From Turritopsis dohrnii (lineage: Eukaryota; Cnidaria; Hydrozoa; Anthoathecata; Oceaniidae): 64,000 bases of DNA. A program made the translations under genes and the position numbers. A model generated the notes under the pieces. The model had not been told where the DNA came from. It saw nothing but the letters and a program-made list of their open reading frames with translations, and made no database searches. Every line of letters begins with the position of its first letter. The first letter of the stretch is position 1. The stretch is from the NCBI GenBank assembly GCA_027922465.2, contig BQMF02000791.1:1-64000 (forward strand). The letters are read 5' to 3'. Shown piece after piece: positions 1-13,169 of this stretch.

Positions 1-576
1 CTGTTTTAGTTGAGAAATTATCATCACTGAAATGTGTTGTTGATTATTGATGTGACAAAAAAGCATGAAAAATGTTCAGAAATTTCCAGGTAGGAATTTG
101 AATCTTTAGGAAAATGCAGATGGGATCTTAAATGACTTGTAAATTAACAGTTTAAAAGCAATCAGATGACTGATGGGACAAAGAAAATCATTAAAAGTTT
201 ATACAACTACAAAGTACATAAATTTTTAAAGTTTTCATGAAAGTCAAATCAATTTTATTATAATAATATTTGAGTTCTGTGTGAAAATTTTAAGAAATCA
301 AATGATAAAAAGGGCTAAAATCACATCTTAAACCGAAAAAATTGTAAATGATCTAATTTGAATTTTCTGTAAAGTACATTTCAAACCCTTAGGCATTTTG
401 TGAAATTGGATGATTTATCCCTCCAAAATTGACTTGTTTTGACAAATTATAACAATGAATCTGATTTTTCATTGTCAAAATTTTAATTAGATCGTACAAC
501 ATAAATCAGTTCTAGATAAGCTAGAAGCTTTTGAGATTCACTTAAAAAATACTGTAAACGATTAATTGAGCAAGTA
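1..576. other. AT-rich non-coding stretch
   Basis: No open frame of interest, splice-bounded exon or long repeat was seen. The stretch is AT-rich and ends at the TA that flanks the MITE starting at 577. Confidence 0.5.
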
Positions 577-737
577 CAGTAGACTCCCGTTTAGTCATAC
601 CCCGGATAACTTGGACATTCGCTAAGTCCACCATTGGATTTGATGACCCTCATCAAGACTTCGGATAACTCGGACATTCGTTTAGTCGGACCAATTTTCT
701 GTCCCCCTTGAGAGTCCGAGATAATGGGAGTCTACTG
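577..737. mobile_element. Tigger/pogo-like MITE (161 bp)
   Basis: The ends are inverted repeats, CAGTAGACTCCC on the left and GGGAGTCTACTG on the right, flanked by TA on both sides (575-576 and 738-739). The interior carries repeated GGATAACTCGGACATTCG-like motifs. CAGTAGACTC ends with TA target duplications are typical of non-autonomous pogo/Tigger elements of the Tc1/mariner superfamily. There is no coding capacity. The family name is inference; the TIR and TSD are directly visible. Confidence 0.8.
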
Positions 738-739
738 TA

Positions 740-2126
740 CTAAGTTTTACCAGACCAATAGTACTGTGATGCCAATGTAACAACTTGTTATAGCATTGGC
801 TTTGTAAATACATTGTTTGACTACTTGACTCAGTATTAATTCATTTCATTTAAATAGCATTCCTCAATATGATGATAGCTAGTAAGTTGACTATGCAACA
901 AATGCTATACACTAAAATGATAAGGGTATAACTTATACTTTAAGTTCACAAACTAAATTTAGGTTTATTGGAAAGCATGGTCTCTGATCTACCAAATCAG
1001 TGGGGTTTGTCAATGGAGACTGTCAATGTCTTTTGGAGTAACAATAATTGTAAAACAAGATTCGCATTAATGCGACTGTATATTTCGCCCAATGCTGCGA
1101 AAGTCTTGAATCCGTTGAGCACATAATGTATCACTTCGCAAAATGAATGTGACATATAAGAAGCTTGAAAAAGGAGATGCATTGGTGAGACAGAGCATGT
1201 TGCTGTTATTTATTATGTTGTTGTTATTTATTATGCTGTTATATATAAATAAATAAATAATAGTTGTACATAGGTCATTGTATCATTTCATTCTGATCCT
1301 GTTTAATTCATGATTAAAGCAACAACACAAAATGAATTACCCAAGTCCAGATATACATGTGACATGTTATTATTGTAATGTTATAATCGAATAACCAAAT
1401 ATGGCAGAAAATAAACTCGAATTTCTTGTAGAACTTGAGACTTGGAAATGAATTACCAAAATTTCCTTAGCGATAAGTTCCATTCTGCCACAACTTTTGA
1501 AACTTTTTAACCTGAAAAAATAACATAGAAGACACAAAATTTAAAATTGTAAGCCTTTTTTCGGTATAGCAATATAGTTCTTCCCTTCATTTGTGATATG
1601 CAAAAGTTATAGCAAATACACATAATGTATGTCACACATACAAATTCATTTTTATAATGGATGCTCATTTCATGTACAGCATTGCTAATTCATAATCAAC
1701 ATTGATGAACCATTATAACAAATTGAATCAACTTGTTGTTATTTACCTGTGTTCCAGAAATTATAATGTCTCGAAATATCACAAACTTCAGTTAATTAGC
1801 TCTTTAGGAGATAGTTGTAAAAACAGATATCAAAGTTGATGGTAATAAGACAGTGAGGTTTTGATGACTTTGTATAGCAACAGCAACAATAAAATTGTTA
1901 GAATGTTAATTGTTAACTAAAATGACCAAACGTTCATAACATATCATAAGGCATATCACATCAGCATAGTCATCTGGCTAATGCACATTCATTTCATGCA
2001 CAGCATCAACAATTTGCATTCAACCTCAAGGAATTGTCATCACATCAAATTCAACATTTTTAAAAACCATTAAAGCAGTCGATTTTAAAATTTCTTGAAT
2101 AATTAATTAAAGTAAATAAACAAATA
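740..2126. other. AT-rich non-coding stretch
   Basis: Nothing convincing was seen. Short frames here have no recognisable domain. A small TTATTTATTATG(T/C)TG duplication lies near 1205-1240, with a short (AAAT)n run after it. Confidence 0.4.
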
Positions 2127-2658
2127 TAAGGGAACTAATTTTCGGGGGTACAAATTCTCACGGAACTTATTTTGGCATTTTTTGGCCATTTCCGTGAAAT
2201 TAAGTTCCGCGAAATACAAAATAATGGCTTAACCGCGAAAATTAGTTCCACAAAATTTAAGATTTTTAAACCTGCTAAATCACTGGTTCAATTCTTAGCA
2301 CCACATGACACTCTGATCTGCCGCTTGCAGCTTCATAATTCAGAAAATCAAAATTAAGTTGAGATTCAAACCGTTTCCGAAATCATAAACATCTTGTAAT
2401 CGGGAAATCAAGTATTTTTGTAATTTTTTAATGTTATTTTGTTTGAAAAAAGGTTGGTTGATACTTTAAGCTTTAAGTAGATAGTATAATAGTTCTTCTT
2501 TCTGTTTATCTCCCTCCTCCACATGACATGCTTACCGCGAAAGTAAGTTCCACGGATTTCGTAAAAATCCTTCAACCGTGAAAATAAGTTCCGCGAATTT
2601 TGCACATTTTGACTCATCCAACTGCGAAAATTTATACCTGCGAAAATTAGTTCCCTTA
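2127..2658. mobile_element. MITE with TAAGGGAACTAATTTTCG termini (about 532 bp)
   Basis: The left end TAAGGGAACTAATTTTCG is the reverse complement of the right end CGAAAATTAGTTCCCTTA, giving terminal inverted repeats of about 24 bp with one or two mismatches. The same word (GAAAATTAGTTCC, in variants) recurs several times inside, near 2200-2260 and 2530-2600, giving a foldback-like interior. No transposase frame was seen. This is a non-autonomous DNA transposon of unassigned superfamily. Confidence 0.75.
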
Positions 2659-3389
2659 AGGTAACAAACAGTGACTTGATTGATTTCATTGATTTCAACA
2701 GTGGAAAAAAAAAACAAATCAAAAAAATGTTATCACACACACACACTCACACACACACACTCACACACTGCAAGTACAGACTATGAATATCAATGTGTCC
2801 AAGCAGCTTCTGCATACCAGTCCTGTAATCAAGCAGCTCATACATGCGAGATCAGTGCTAATACTCAGAGCATGGATGATGGACCGATAGATGATAAACC
2901 CAAAATCTTACAGTACAGAAAAAGAAACTGAACACATCTAGGAAAGAATGCTCTGTCATCATGGGTGCAAATTATACAACAAAAAAAGAGATCCATTAAG
3001 TTCTTAAGTTATAGACATGTTAAGTTTCTTTCAAGCTGTACTGCATGGCTAACATTCACTCTGCTCTCATACAAACTTTAGACTATTAAGATGTTATATC
3101 ATAATATTCATTTTATCAGACTGGTTGCACTTCTTTTGTCAAGGCAAAGCATATTTCATCAAAATTTAAATGATCACAGGCACATTATAAATAATTTACT
3201 TAAAACTCTCTATAATTCATGGAAATAAAACTATAAAAATGAACATAATGTTAATTCAACTGAACTGAATCTATCTTAACTAAAGATAGATAGATGAATG
3301 ATTTTTATAAAAAGAATATCAATAATTAGCAATAAAACTTTACAGTTTTTTTGCCAGTTTAAAACCATATCCTTTCTAAATATCTTCAA
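2659..3389. other. Non-coding stretch with CA microsatellite
   Basis: A (CA)n/CACT-interrupted microsatellite lies at about 2735-2770. Frames across it are repeat-driven. The remainder is AT-rich without recognisable features up to the Helentron endonuclease remnant. Confidence 0.5.
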
Positions 3390-4515
3390 AAGACTAACTG
3401 TCATCATAAACTTTCAGTCTCACCATTACAGCATCATAATCAGAGATGCTCAGACAAACTTTTAAACTTTTAACTGAAAAGTCATTCAACGTAGAATGTT
3501 TAATGTAAACATGATTAATCAAGCCATGTGTTGCATGTTGTATGATTCGTGAAGTGTTTTGCAATTCTGTATTATGTGTACCATCTTTCAAAAGGTTTAT
3601 ATTGAAATCTCCCATCACCATATATCAATTTGATCATTTTGACACAATATCATTGTCAATTTATTCATGAAAATATTAACTTGCTTGATGACTTCGGTAT
3701 AACAATAAAATAGTAAGCCACTCATCATGAAAAGCTGTCTTCTTTGCTTGAAAAATGGTAAAGCCTGGCCAATGTTTAACATTCATAACATTCACACTGG
3801 CACTGTGTACCACAAAAAACTTTTGTACTTATCTACGTTATTATTTAAAATGAGAGAAAAAGAACTCATGTTTTCCCGAATGCCATTCATATCTGATGTA
3901 TCTGTTAGCTGTGTTTCTGTTAAAAGCAAAAGCTATGTATTCACAAGTTCTTGGTAGTGCTTTATGGACGAGACATGTTTTTTCAGTGATCTTTTAGGAG
4001 AGCAATCTGAAAATGAAAGTGTGTGGTTATAAACGATTCATTAGGTTTCAATGAGTTTTCTGTTTTTCTCAATCCCTGATACTCAGCATGAGACTTTTCA
4101 TTTGCTTGAATAGCAGCAGGTGAATAATTTTTAGTTAGAAACAATCCATTGATGGAGGTTGCATGACTGAATGCCACATACATTTGACCAGGATGAAAGT
4201 TCCTTTGTCTGTTCAATTGAAAACTGACAACAATCTTATCTAGGGATAACCCCTGTATTTTATGTACAATACAAGTATATGATAACAGTTAGGGAAACTG
4301 TGTCCTTGTAACAGTCACTGATGTTTTCTTTTTGGACAAACTTGGTTTCAGTTCTTTCAGCTGCAACATAATTGTTTCCTTGTGCAAAGGTATTCTTTCT
4401 TTTCATTCCTGCATCTTTGTCATCAAAAAGTACAAATTTTGGAGTCACATTTCCCACGGACAAAATGTGTCATAGTTCCAATTTGACCATTGATAAGTCT
4501 GTCATTAACATCAAC
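3390..4515 (-). mobile_element. Helentron, C-terminal half (PIF1 helicase end plus endonuclease), decayed
   Basis: Read on the minus strand, this piece continues the helicase segment found at 8600-11220. Near 4515-4260 is a PIF1-type stretch (words DVNDRLINGQIGT, then SVGNVTPKFVLFDDKDAG). At 4216-3983 comes the last helicase motif, GQMYVAFSHATSINGLFLT. Downstream (3960-3394) is an apurinic-endonuclease-like domain with LLTETQLT, then VMGDFNINLLKDG, and later SDYDAVMV. A Helitron helicase followed by such an endonuclease is the hallmark of the Helentron variant. The frame is broken several times, so it is a relic. The gap to the upstream half is filled by a LINE. Confidence 0.8.
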
Positions 4516-7500
4516 ATTGCTATCAACATTGCTAAGTCATGCATGTAAAATTTACGTGTGAAAAAAATTGTTGGAGCGCATTCCACTGGGAGACAGCCGA
4601 CATTGACAGAGATTTTCGACAATGGCGTTCAGTGTGAACAATGGCTAAATATATCCGACACACACCTCTGGTACCATAAGAGTGATCTAACTTTCTGAAA
4701 TTGAAGGAGTCCAGTAAGTTAGTGGGAAGATTGGAATTAAAATATTGATGAATAAATAGAATGTTCAGGAGTTTAACTAAATCAAAGATTTCAAAATTAC
4801 AAAAAAGTATTGATGAAGGACTGTGTGGTGTACTAAAAGACATCAGCCGCAATGCAGTTTTCAGTAGAGTGAGAATTTTGTGGGAAACTGTAGAGTTGCA
4901 CAGACCGCATAATTGGCAACCATATACAGGCCAAGTCGAAAGGTTTTAGACTCGCGTGCGATGGGTCGCACATCTATATTTTCCAGATGTGCCATTTTTT
5001 TCACAAGCCTTGTTACATTTTGGGCGTGCGTTTTTGTTTTAAGGAGTGTCATACCAGGCCTTGACATAAAGAAATCTCTCCCGCGCGACTAATCGCTTGA
5101 CTATATTGACAACAACTTATTGGCCTGGGCGATTCCAAATTTCATTACAAATGATGGAATTTTACTTATTGAAGTCGGGGGACAATTTATCCAGTGAACC
5201 TCAAACACTGGAGGCATTGCAGCCTTTATCTTTGACTTCAGTGCATATCAATGCTTTCTTTTTTTAACTACGAGTTCTTCGTGTTTTATTGATGCAACAC
5301 GTGAAAATTCAATTAACAAAATACATCTTTGTCAGTTAACGGAAAACAACTATATAACTATATAATAACAATCACTCAGCATAATTTAATCTTCATCTTA
5401 TTATAATAATCGCGTAAGTGCATACCACTTTTATTTCAGAGAGTGATATAATCGTTTAAATTTTACGGTCAAGTTCTTCTTATGTGCGCGTAAAACCACG
5501 TAGAGGCGAGAGACACTTTTTCATGATTAGTATAAAAGCACGTGGCATTTGACGTCAGTTTTTTATGATCACGGGGAATCATTGCATTGTATCCCTAATC
5601 GAACGCGAAGTTTTTGGGGAAATATCTCGAGAAACAATAGGGATAACTGACGTTTTTTAGGGTCCTCGATATGGGTGATGGGGTGACGCATAATTTGGGC
5701 CTAAATGTTATTTAGTACTGCTGCTATGACGTCATCAAAACCTTTGATCAACGATATCTCCGCAACAGTTGGTCGTAGCGAAACTATCCCATACATTTTT
5801 TTTATCAATTTTTCAAGCTCAACAACATGAGTACATTTTCCAGTCACAATTCCGTGATTTAATATTTAGTCACGGGGTATGCACACAGGATTTCCACACA
5901 TTCTTTTTGAAATTAAAGCCGTAAAAAAATTTTACACGAGTTACTAGTATAACTATATTTAGGATGAATTAACAAATTTCCTGAATTGATCTGTGTACAG
6001 GTGTTGTTTGGAAAAATATTTTGAATTAACAAAACCCTTTGTTTGAAGGGCTTTTGAAAGTTATTATGATTTTTAAACACTATTTCTTAATGAAGTAAGA
6101 ACATTGTTTTTCTATATATATTTTTCTATAATCCAATTGTTGTAATTTCAATAACGTAATTCTTGCGCAATATCTTTTTGAACTTGATCATGAAAAGATC
6201 TGTTTATGGTAAGATTAAGGCGTGCAATAGAGCGCATGTCTCTTTTTTTTAGGCGTGTGCCGAGGCGTGCGCGTGCGATCGCACGCCTCTCACGACCAGT
6301 CCTGATATAGCGCATGTGAGACTCAAAAAGTGAGTAATAAATTAGAATCAATGTTTTCTGAGGAACATAATGATGCAACTTTGACAGTATTCCATTAGCT
6401 CTGGTAAGCTTTTTGGAAAGTTCAAAAGTTTGACTTTTCCAATTTAGATATTCGTCTAAATGAACACCAATTTTGGACGATGTAGAGATTATGGTTTAGT
6501 GCTTTGCGTTGTGATCTAAATAAAATAAATTCAGTCTTACCAGCGTTTAGAGAAATCTTATTGGCTTCAAGCCAGGTTGCAAGGCAATTAAGGTCACGAT
6601 TGACTCTATTGCAGAGAGAATTCAATGAGGAATTAAAATGTAAGAGGTGGGTATCATCAGCAAAGTGAAACGTTTCACAGTGCTTTATTGCAGAATTGAG
6701 GTCGTTCATGTACAACAAAAATAAAAGAGGATCCAAAACAGAGCCTTGAGGAACCCCATGCCTAATAAGTTTTGCAGTAGATTGGAAATTTGAAAGAGAG
6801 ACAAATTGCATTCGAACAGTTAGGTAGGATCGAAACCAATTGTTTGCAACACCTCGAATTCCGTAGTGGTGAAGTTTGCAAAGTAAAATTGAATCATCTA
6901 CTGTGTCAAAAGCTTTCTGCATGTCTAGAAATACATCACAAGCGAAATTACCATTATCAAGATATTCCTCGAACTCTTTCAACGATGTTAAGAAGAGTGT
7001 TGCCGGCTGTAAATAGAATTTTGTGGGTTGAGAAAGCTATAAATGCGAAAATACATGAGTTTTTCAAGGATTTTTTCGATGTTTGAGAGAAGAGATACTG
7101 GGCGGTAGCTAGCAATTTCAGTAGTAGAACCCTTTTTATGAACAGGGATAACTTTAGAAGTCTTAAGTAGAGAGGGAAATTCCCCAGATTCAAATGTAAG
7201 ATTAACCAAAAATGAAAGTTGAACAGTAATGTTGATATTGAGTTTGAGTATTCCGATTGGTATGCTACATGGACCAGATGCTTAGATGAAACAGAGTTAA
7301 TAATTTTGGAAATTTCATGTGGAGAAGAGTTAAAAAATAAAAGCTGGATTTTTGAGATAATTGGAGAAATGCTTAGAAGTAGTTCCAATTTTCCATCTTA
7401 CTGTGTCAGCAACTGACGTGAAATAATCATTGAATGCATTCACCAGTTCGGTTGGATCTGTGGAAAGACAATGACCAATACATACAGAGTTAGGTGACAA

Positions 7501-8590
7501 AGATTGTTTTGGCTTAGAATTAATGAGAGTTGTCTAATAAGTCTAATTGTGGGTATGTGTAGATTGAGTTGTTGTAATTTTGCGTGAAAAATTTCAAATG
7601 CTCTGTCAGCATTAAAATTGTTTTGTGAATACAATTTAGCATCTCAATCAACAGCAAGAAAATCAAGAAGGAAGTTTTCACAGGTAAACGGTTAACGAAT
7701 TCCTAAACCCCCTTAATGGGGCTATTGCGATTCGATTGATCAAGGCAAGTGGTCAGAAATGGAGTATAACATGTTGCCAGAAAGGCTAGTATCACCAGAT
7801 ATAGAGGTAAAGATGTTGTCAATTAATGCTCTGGATCTCTTTGTTATTCTTGTAGGGAGTAAAATTTGTGGAACCATCAAATTTGATCCTAAGGCATTTA
7901 GAAAGGATGACACTTGGGTATCTTGGGAAATATTTAAAAGGTTAATAAAAAGTTTAAAGGTTAATAAAAAGTTAATGAAATTAATATCAATAATATTAAT
8001 AAAAGTCCCCAAGTAAACAATCTTGTTTGTTCTCTCTATTGACTGTCAGCAAGAACTTTGAAAAAAAATCAGTGTTGAATTCTTCTGTAGACATACTTGG
8101 ATGCTTATTGATAGTTCCAACAATTATATTAGATTGTTTAGGTTGGCTGATTTCAACAAAAACAGATTCAAGAAGTTTTGAGAGGTAAAGGATTTGAGAA
8201 AGGTCATCTCGTGGTTTAAAGGAGAGATGCTTTGTTAAATATAAAAGAGCACCTCTGACACTTGATTCTGTGGGAGTGTGAACATATGAATATCCAGGGA
8301 GATTAAAATTTAAACTTGGGCAATGATCTTTTAGAAATCTAGTTTCAGAGATACCAATGAAGGTGAAATGATGGTTAATTAGAGCCAGAAAACTATCCAA
8401 TTCATCAAAATGGAGCCTCATGGACGCAATGTTCAAGTGCGAGGTTAAAAGGGACATTTTCCCTTTTTTGTCTTTCATTAGGTTGCTAAGATCCTGACAT
8501 TCATAGTAATTACATTTAGAGCTATTAATGCTGTCGATGTTATCGAAATTTTGACATAAGGTTTAATGTCAAGGATTTTAAGTAGTCACT
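4516..8590 (-). mobile_element. CR1-like LINE (endonuclease plus reverse transcriptase), decayed, inserted in the Helentron
   Basis: Minus-strand order is as follows. An endonuclease domain at 8478-7740 carries LNIASMRLHFDELDSF, GISETRF and ISDHLP. A reverse transcriptase at about 7210-6422 carries FPSLLKTSKVIPVHKKG, YRPVSLLSNIEK, FLDMQKAFDTVD, HGVPQGSVLDP and the catalytic HFADDT. A C-terminal tail at 6378-6310 continues at 4920-4532 (KILTLLKTALRLMSF). The tail is interrupted by a TIR element. Many frameshifts make this a dead copy. The 5' end appears truncated near 8590. The near-duplicated words at 4505-4530 may be its 3' tail. Assignment to the CR1/L2/Jockey group is from overall organisation only. 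Confidence 0.82.
4927..6304. mobile_element. CAGGCC-ended TIR element (1378 bp) inserted in the LINE
   Basis: It starts CAGGCCAAGTCG and ends CGACCAGTCCTG, flanked by the 5-bp direct repeat ATATA (4922-4926 and 6305-6309). LINE coding sequence stops at one edge and resumes at the other, which defines the insertion independently. Subterminal CGTGCGATCGCACG palindromes match those of a second element at 28178-29116. There is no transposase frame. The interior (about 5540-5800) contains a dispersed repeat also found inverted at 17700-17890. It is likely a non-autonomous hAT-like element. Confidence 0.75.
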
Positions 8591-8599
8591 CTTAAAACC

Positions 8600-11220
8600 T
8601 AGGTTTATTTAGCATTTCATCAGCAAAACGTAATGAGCCAACACGAATGTTACTCAGCAAATCTATAAACTGATTATCACCTTTCTGTCTCATTACTTCA
8701 TCAAGTTCAGCAAGTTGAAAATTATGCCATAAATTTAAAAGACTGATAATACATCCATCTGTTCAGCTAGTACAGCTTGTACAGGCGGTAACTGACATAG
8801 ATCACAACTAACAATTATTGTTTTATTCGCAAATGGTATACGATCAGACATACCAAATATTTCACAGAGTCGCTGATGAACCTGTAACAGTAATTTAGAA
8901 CTCACCATTGATATTTCATCAATGAAAACAACACTTACTTCTTCAAGCTTTAATCTCAAGTTTATTCTTTGCCTATCACTTAATGGTATGAAAGTACTAC
9001 ATGGAATACCTAGTCCTGTATGAATAGTGGTTCCTTTAACGTTAATTGCTGCAACACCTCTTGGTGCCAATAACATAATTAATAAAGATTGAATAGATTT
9101 GTTTAATTCATTATCTGAGATAACTGTTGATTAAAATGATGCTGGTGGCAAATCATTTGTAACAGCTTGGTCATTGTTCAATTCATCTTCCGTTATATCT
9201 AACATGTCACTTACTACAACTTCATCATTTTCCTGTTGTGCATGAGAATTCTATATGTTCTTAATGCAACATCTACAAGTTCAGAGTTTGGTTCAAGTAA
9301 CTCTTAATTCCTATTAACAATCTCCACTACCTCTGGCTCTGCCAGTTCATCAACATAAGTACCATTAGATTTGAGGTCACTTTCTTCATCCCTAAATGGA
9401 TAGAATAACATTAAAATATGATGTGCATATTTTTCCGGATACCTATGCTTGTTAGGTGCATAATAACGCAACACTTTTTTAACCTTCTACATTTCAAACT
9501 ATATTTCGAAGACATTAAATGTATCACTTTAGGAAGAGCAGTCTGCTCATGATTTTCCTCAACAACTGCATCACTCAAAACATTTGTCTGGTTATCATTA
9601 TGCAATTCTGAATAGTCTTTGTTGCAATCAAGCTGGTAATATATATATGCAAAAAATTGTGCAAAGCACAATGAATCATCAACTAAGAATTTTCCACCTG
9701 AAAAAGTTTTATTTGGCCTATCCACTTATCTGTCGAGCATATTTCTTCCAAAAACATCTTGACTATCTTCAGGCAGTTCATTCAGTTCTTCTTCACTTTT
9801 GAAAATCCGACAGTGTTCATTTGTCAAATTAGTATTTATAAACGATATTTGTGGGAAACCTTTTTTGTAACCATTATTCAGGCATTAGTTGATAAACAGC
9901 CTCAAGGACAGAACACTCTCTGTTATCGCTATAAGCTTTTGCTAATTGACACATAGTACCATACTTAGGGGACTCCATTTCACTGCATGGCTTTAGTACT
10001 TCTTTCATTGCATTCGAACAGGAATTATCACTTTTTGAAAAATATGCACACATGTAATAAATAGCTTTATAGTGATTAAATACTGGTTGTAAATCAATAT
10101 TGGCCTCCCATGCAAGCAATCCTTCATCAAAATAGTTATTCACAAAGTTATTCACATGAAACAGTGTTTCACTTCAAATGTATTTGAAAGTCACTTTAAT
10201 CGGTAGATACATACAAAGCACTTTCATAATCAATAAAATACTTAAAGAACCAAGAGTCTCACTAACGGATGAAACATTCTCAAAATTTGGCTTAAACAAA
10301 TGACCATATTCAAATCAGCATTCCATATATACTTCTTACAGGTTTTTGAGTGGTGGTGTACTTGATATCTTTGTACAAGATCTTCTAATTTTTTATCGTT
10401 CACTCGGTATATTTGCTGAAGAATTCAACACTAAATCATTTAATTTAGAAATGATTACAACTAATTCATCCCACGGCAAGTCAGCACATGATAAAGTTAA
10501 AAAAAATAATGGCAATCCCGTTTGTTTAACCATGGCTAAAACATATTTTTCCAATATACTGGAGAGACTTTAACTGAGTTCATAAAGCTATAATGCTTCA
10601 TCACTTAATACAAAAGACTTGACAGTATCTTAGTAAAATTCAGTAACCGTTGATTGAAATACTTTGTATGAGATAATTTATTATCTCAAGTAGCAGTGTA
10701 ACCAAATTTGCCTGACGGAAAAAAAATCTGGGAAAGCAAGTGCTTCAACATATTCATCTTTAAAAATATTTAGTGGTGGCTTTCCTGGGCCAATGCAATT
10801 ATGATATATTTGTCATCAGCTACCACATGTGGGCATTTAAATATCAATGCTGTTTCTACATAGTTTAGTCGATGTTCATCTAATTCTAAGGAATTGGCCC
10901 TTTGGCATAATTTGAACCTTTGGTAATAATATTCGTTGGGAAATTATGGTACGTTAAAGTTTATTCAAATCCTGAAAATGTGTTGGCAAATCAAACAATT
11001 CTAGCTTATTGCTAACACTCTGGCAAGGTATTTCTTTTCTACGCAATTTCTTATTACGTTTGATATACATATCATGAAAAGTTATTGTTGGATTACAATT
11101 TGGGTTAAAACCATTTCTTATATATCTTTTCTCACAATAGATTTTAACAGGTCTTTTATAAAGGCACTGATTACATGACACACATACATAATTATGGTCC
11201 TTCAATAATTGAGTTTTGAA
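8600..11220 (-). mobile_element. Helentron, N-terminal half (zinc finger, Rep region, helicase start), decayed
   Basis: Minus-strand reading recovers the usual order of Helitron RepHel proteins. A Cys-rich start is at 11205-10954 (CVSCNQCLYKRPV, then ELFDLPTHFQDLNKL). The N-terminal Helitron-like domain follows (about 10830-10620: NIFKDEYVEALAFPDFFPSG, LSHTKYFNQRLLNF). The Rep-associated word GLPLFFLTLSCADLPWDEL is near 10540-10470. DLQPVFNHYKAIYYMCAYF is at 10155-9874, KYAHHILMLFYPFRDE near 9420, and the PIF1 helicase Walker-B region VVFIDEISMVSS at 9076-8735. Frames change repeatedly, so it is a pseudogene. Short plus-strand frames across it are shadows. Confidence 0.82.
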
Positions 11221-13000
11221 TTTTTTGACTCTTGAATATGGATCTAAACCCTAATGGCTACCACTCATTCTGTGTTCTTTCTTAAGTCTTTTAATTGTCC
11301 CTGAATGGTTTTGATAGTGTTGTTTTCTTTTGGCTTTTCTTTTTTCTGAATTATTTTCATAATTTTCTTGTTTTCCTTTATCGTCTTACAATTCTTTTCA
11401 TAATGGCTTTTCCTGATTGTCTTACAATTTCTTTCAAAATGGCTTTTCCTGTTTGCTATTATTAGAATTTTCACAAAAATATTCTTGTTTTTTTTTCTTT
11501 AATTATTTCAGAATTTCATTGATAATGTCCTGCTTGGCCTTTTTTCCTTCTTTCTATTTGAATCATATAGTATTGTTCTCATAAACTTAATGAAGCATTT
11601 ATTTAACACTTAAGCTGAGTGTCCACCAAAGCTTCAACAAAGCGCCTATGATAAACGCAAATAAGTAGATATAAAATTTATCGCCAGTGCCAAAATGTCT
11701 GGCGCAAAAACTAAACGCAAACGTGTCCATTGAATTTTATTAAAATGTTTTGAAATGATCAAGTATAAAGAAACATAGCAGTAATGAATTGTGAAGATAT
11801 TATATTATTGATATTATTGATATTTTGCCAGTAAAGTTTTCATTTCTTATTTTTGGTTATAACTAAAATTTTGGCGTTAAAAATTTGCGCACGCCTAATT
11901 TTTTTTGCGTTAGTTATTTGCGTTAAGGTGTCCATCTATGCGCGAATCTTTTTTTTTTCATTGATCATTTGAGTTAAGGTTTTAGGGCGTTGGTAGACAC
12001 TAGGCTTTAGAAGCATAACTTTCACATAAACAATTTGAAAATAAATTGAATAACCAAGTAGAAAAAATGTAATTGCTTAGCACACTGAACAGATAAAAAC
12101 CATTAACAGATAAAATCATTACCCTCAGCCTCTGAAAGTCCTTGGCTATTTCTGATATGAGAATCAAGTAAACAAATATTTCTATTGACATCTTTTAATA
12201 TCACAACATAGTAACCTTCAATAAAAAGTATGGCACCTAATATATCGTCACTGTAAAAAAGATCCTCATTTAAAAATGTAAATGCATCACTAGTGTAGTA
12301 ATAGCATTAGCATACCCATCAGTAATATAGACAAAATTTGCATGTAAAATAACACTACTATATTCAATTCAATTGCTGAAGGAGATTTTTTCTTATGCAA
12401 GTCTAAGTTACATAAGTGACATACATGAACTTTGCCGGTTTTAACATATATTTGCCAGTTTTATCATATATTTGCCAGTTTTAACATGTATTTCGCCCAA
12501 TGGGAAAACAAATAATTAAAACTTTTAACACAAATTAAATAATGTAAATGTGATATGTGATAAACATTATTTCCATGGAAACTAACAAATTGTGATTCTC
12601 AAATTGATCAATTTAAACTATACTTTCACTTAACTGTTCAAGAATATTATTGGGGAATTGAAAATGACGTCACAAAAATGATGTCGAAAAATTAATTTAC
12701 AAAATGACAAACAGAAAGTGCATTAGTGTTTGTAGTCACCACTTCGTCAATAACGCGGACCATAAAAATACCACTTACTTTCTTAGAGGTTTTAAAGATG
12801 TTTTCCAAATAACTTCGAGTCTTATTTAGGAGGCAATACGATGGTTCCCCTAATTTAAAAGACCCACTTAAACAGACAAAACCTAGATAAAACATTTTTC
12901 CAAGTTTGCAATCAACACTGAAGCGAAGAACAAAAGAAATCGTTTTACTTGGAAGATCTGAAACCCATCAAAACTAAAAAATACGCGCTGTGCATCTGCT
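11221..13000. other. Non-coding stretch with small repeats
   Basis: A Lys/Asn-rich low-complexity frame (11474-11265, minus) reflects a short internal duplication rather than a domain. Three tandem copies of a roughly 20-bp TTTGCCAGTTTTAACATATA-type unit lie at about 12433-12492. At about 12880-12990 is one copy of a dispersed repeat seen again at 17940-18045. No host exon was recognised. Confidence 0.45.
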
Positions 13001-13169
13001 ATTTTATTTCATGAAAATCTCCGTCGATCTAATATTGGATAATCGAGCCCATTCTCTATCATATTGGAACCCAGACTCCACAGCACCCTCTTTCGACTCT
13101 TTTCGCAGCAGCAACAGCAGCAATATTGTGGAAGATTGTTATCGATAATTATCTGTTTCTTATTACAAC

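Noticed and set aside
11265..11474. Lys/Asn-rich 69-codon minus-strand frame
   Set aside because: Produced by a short internal duplication of low-complexity DNA; no link to the Helentron protein.
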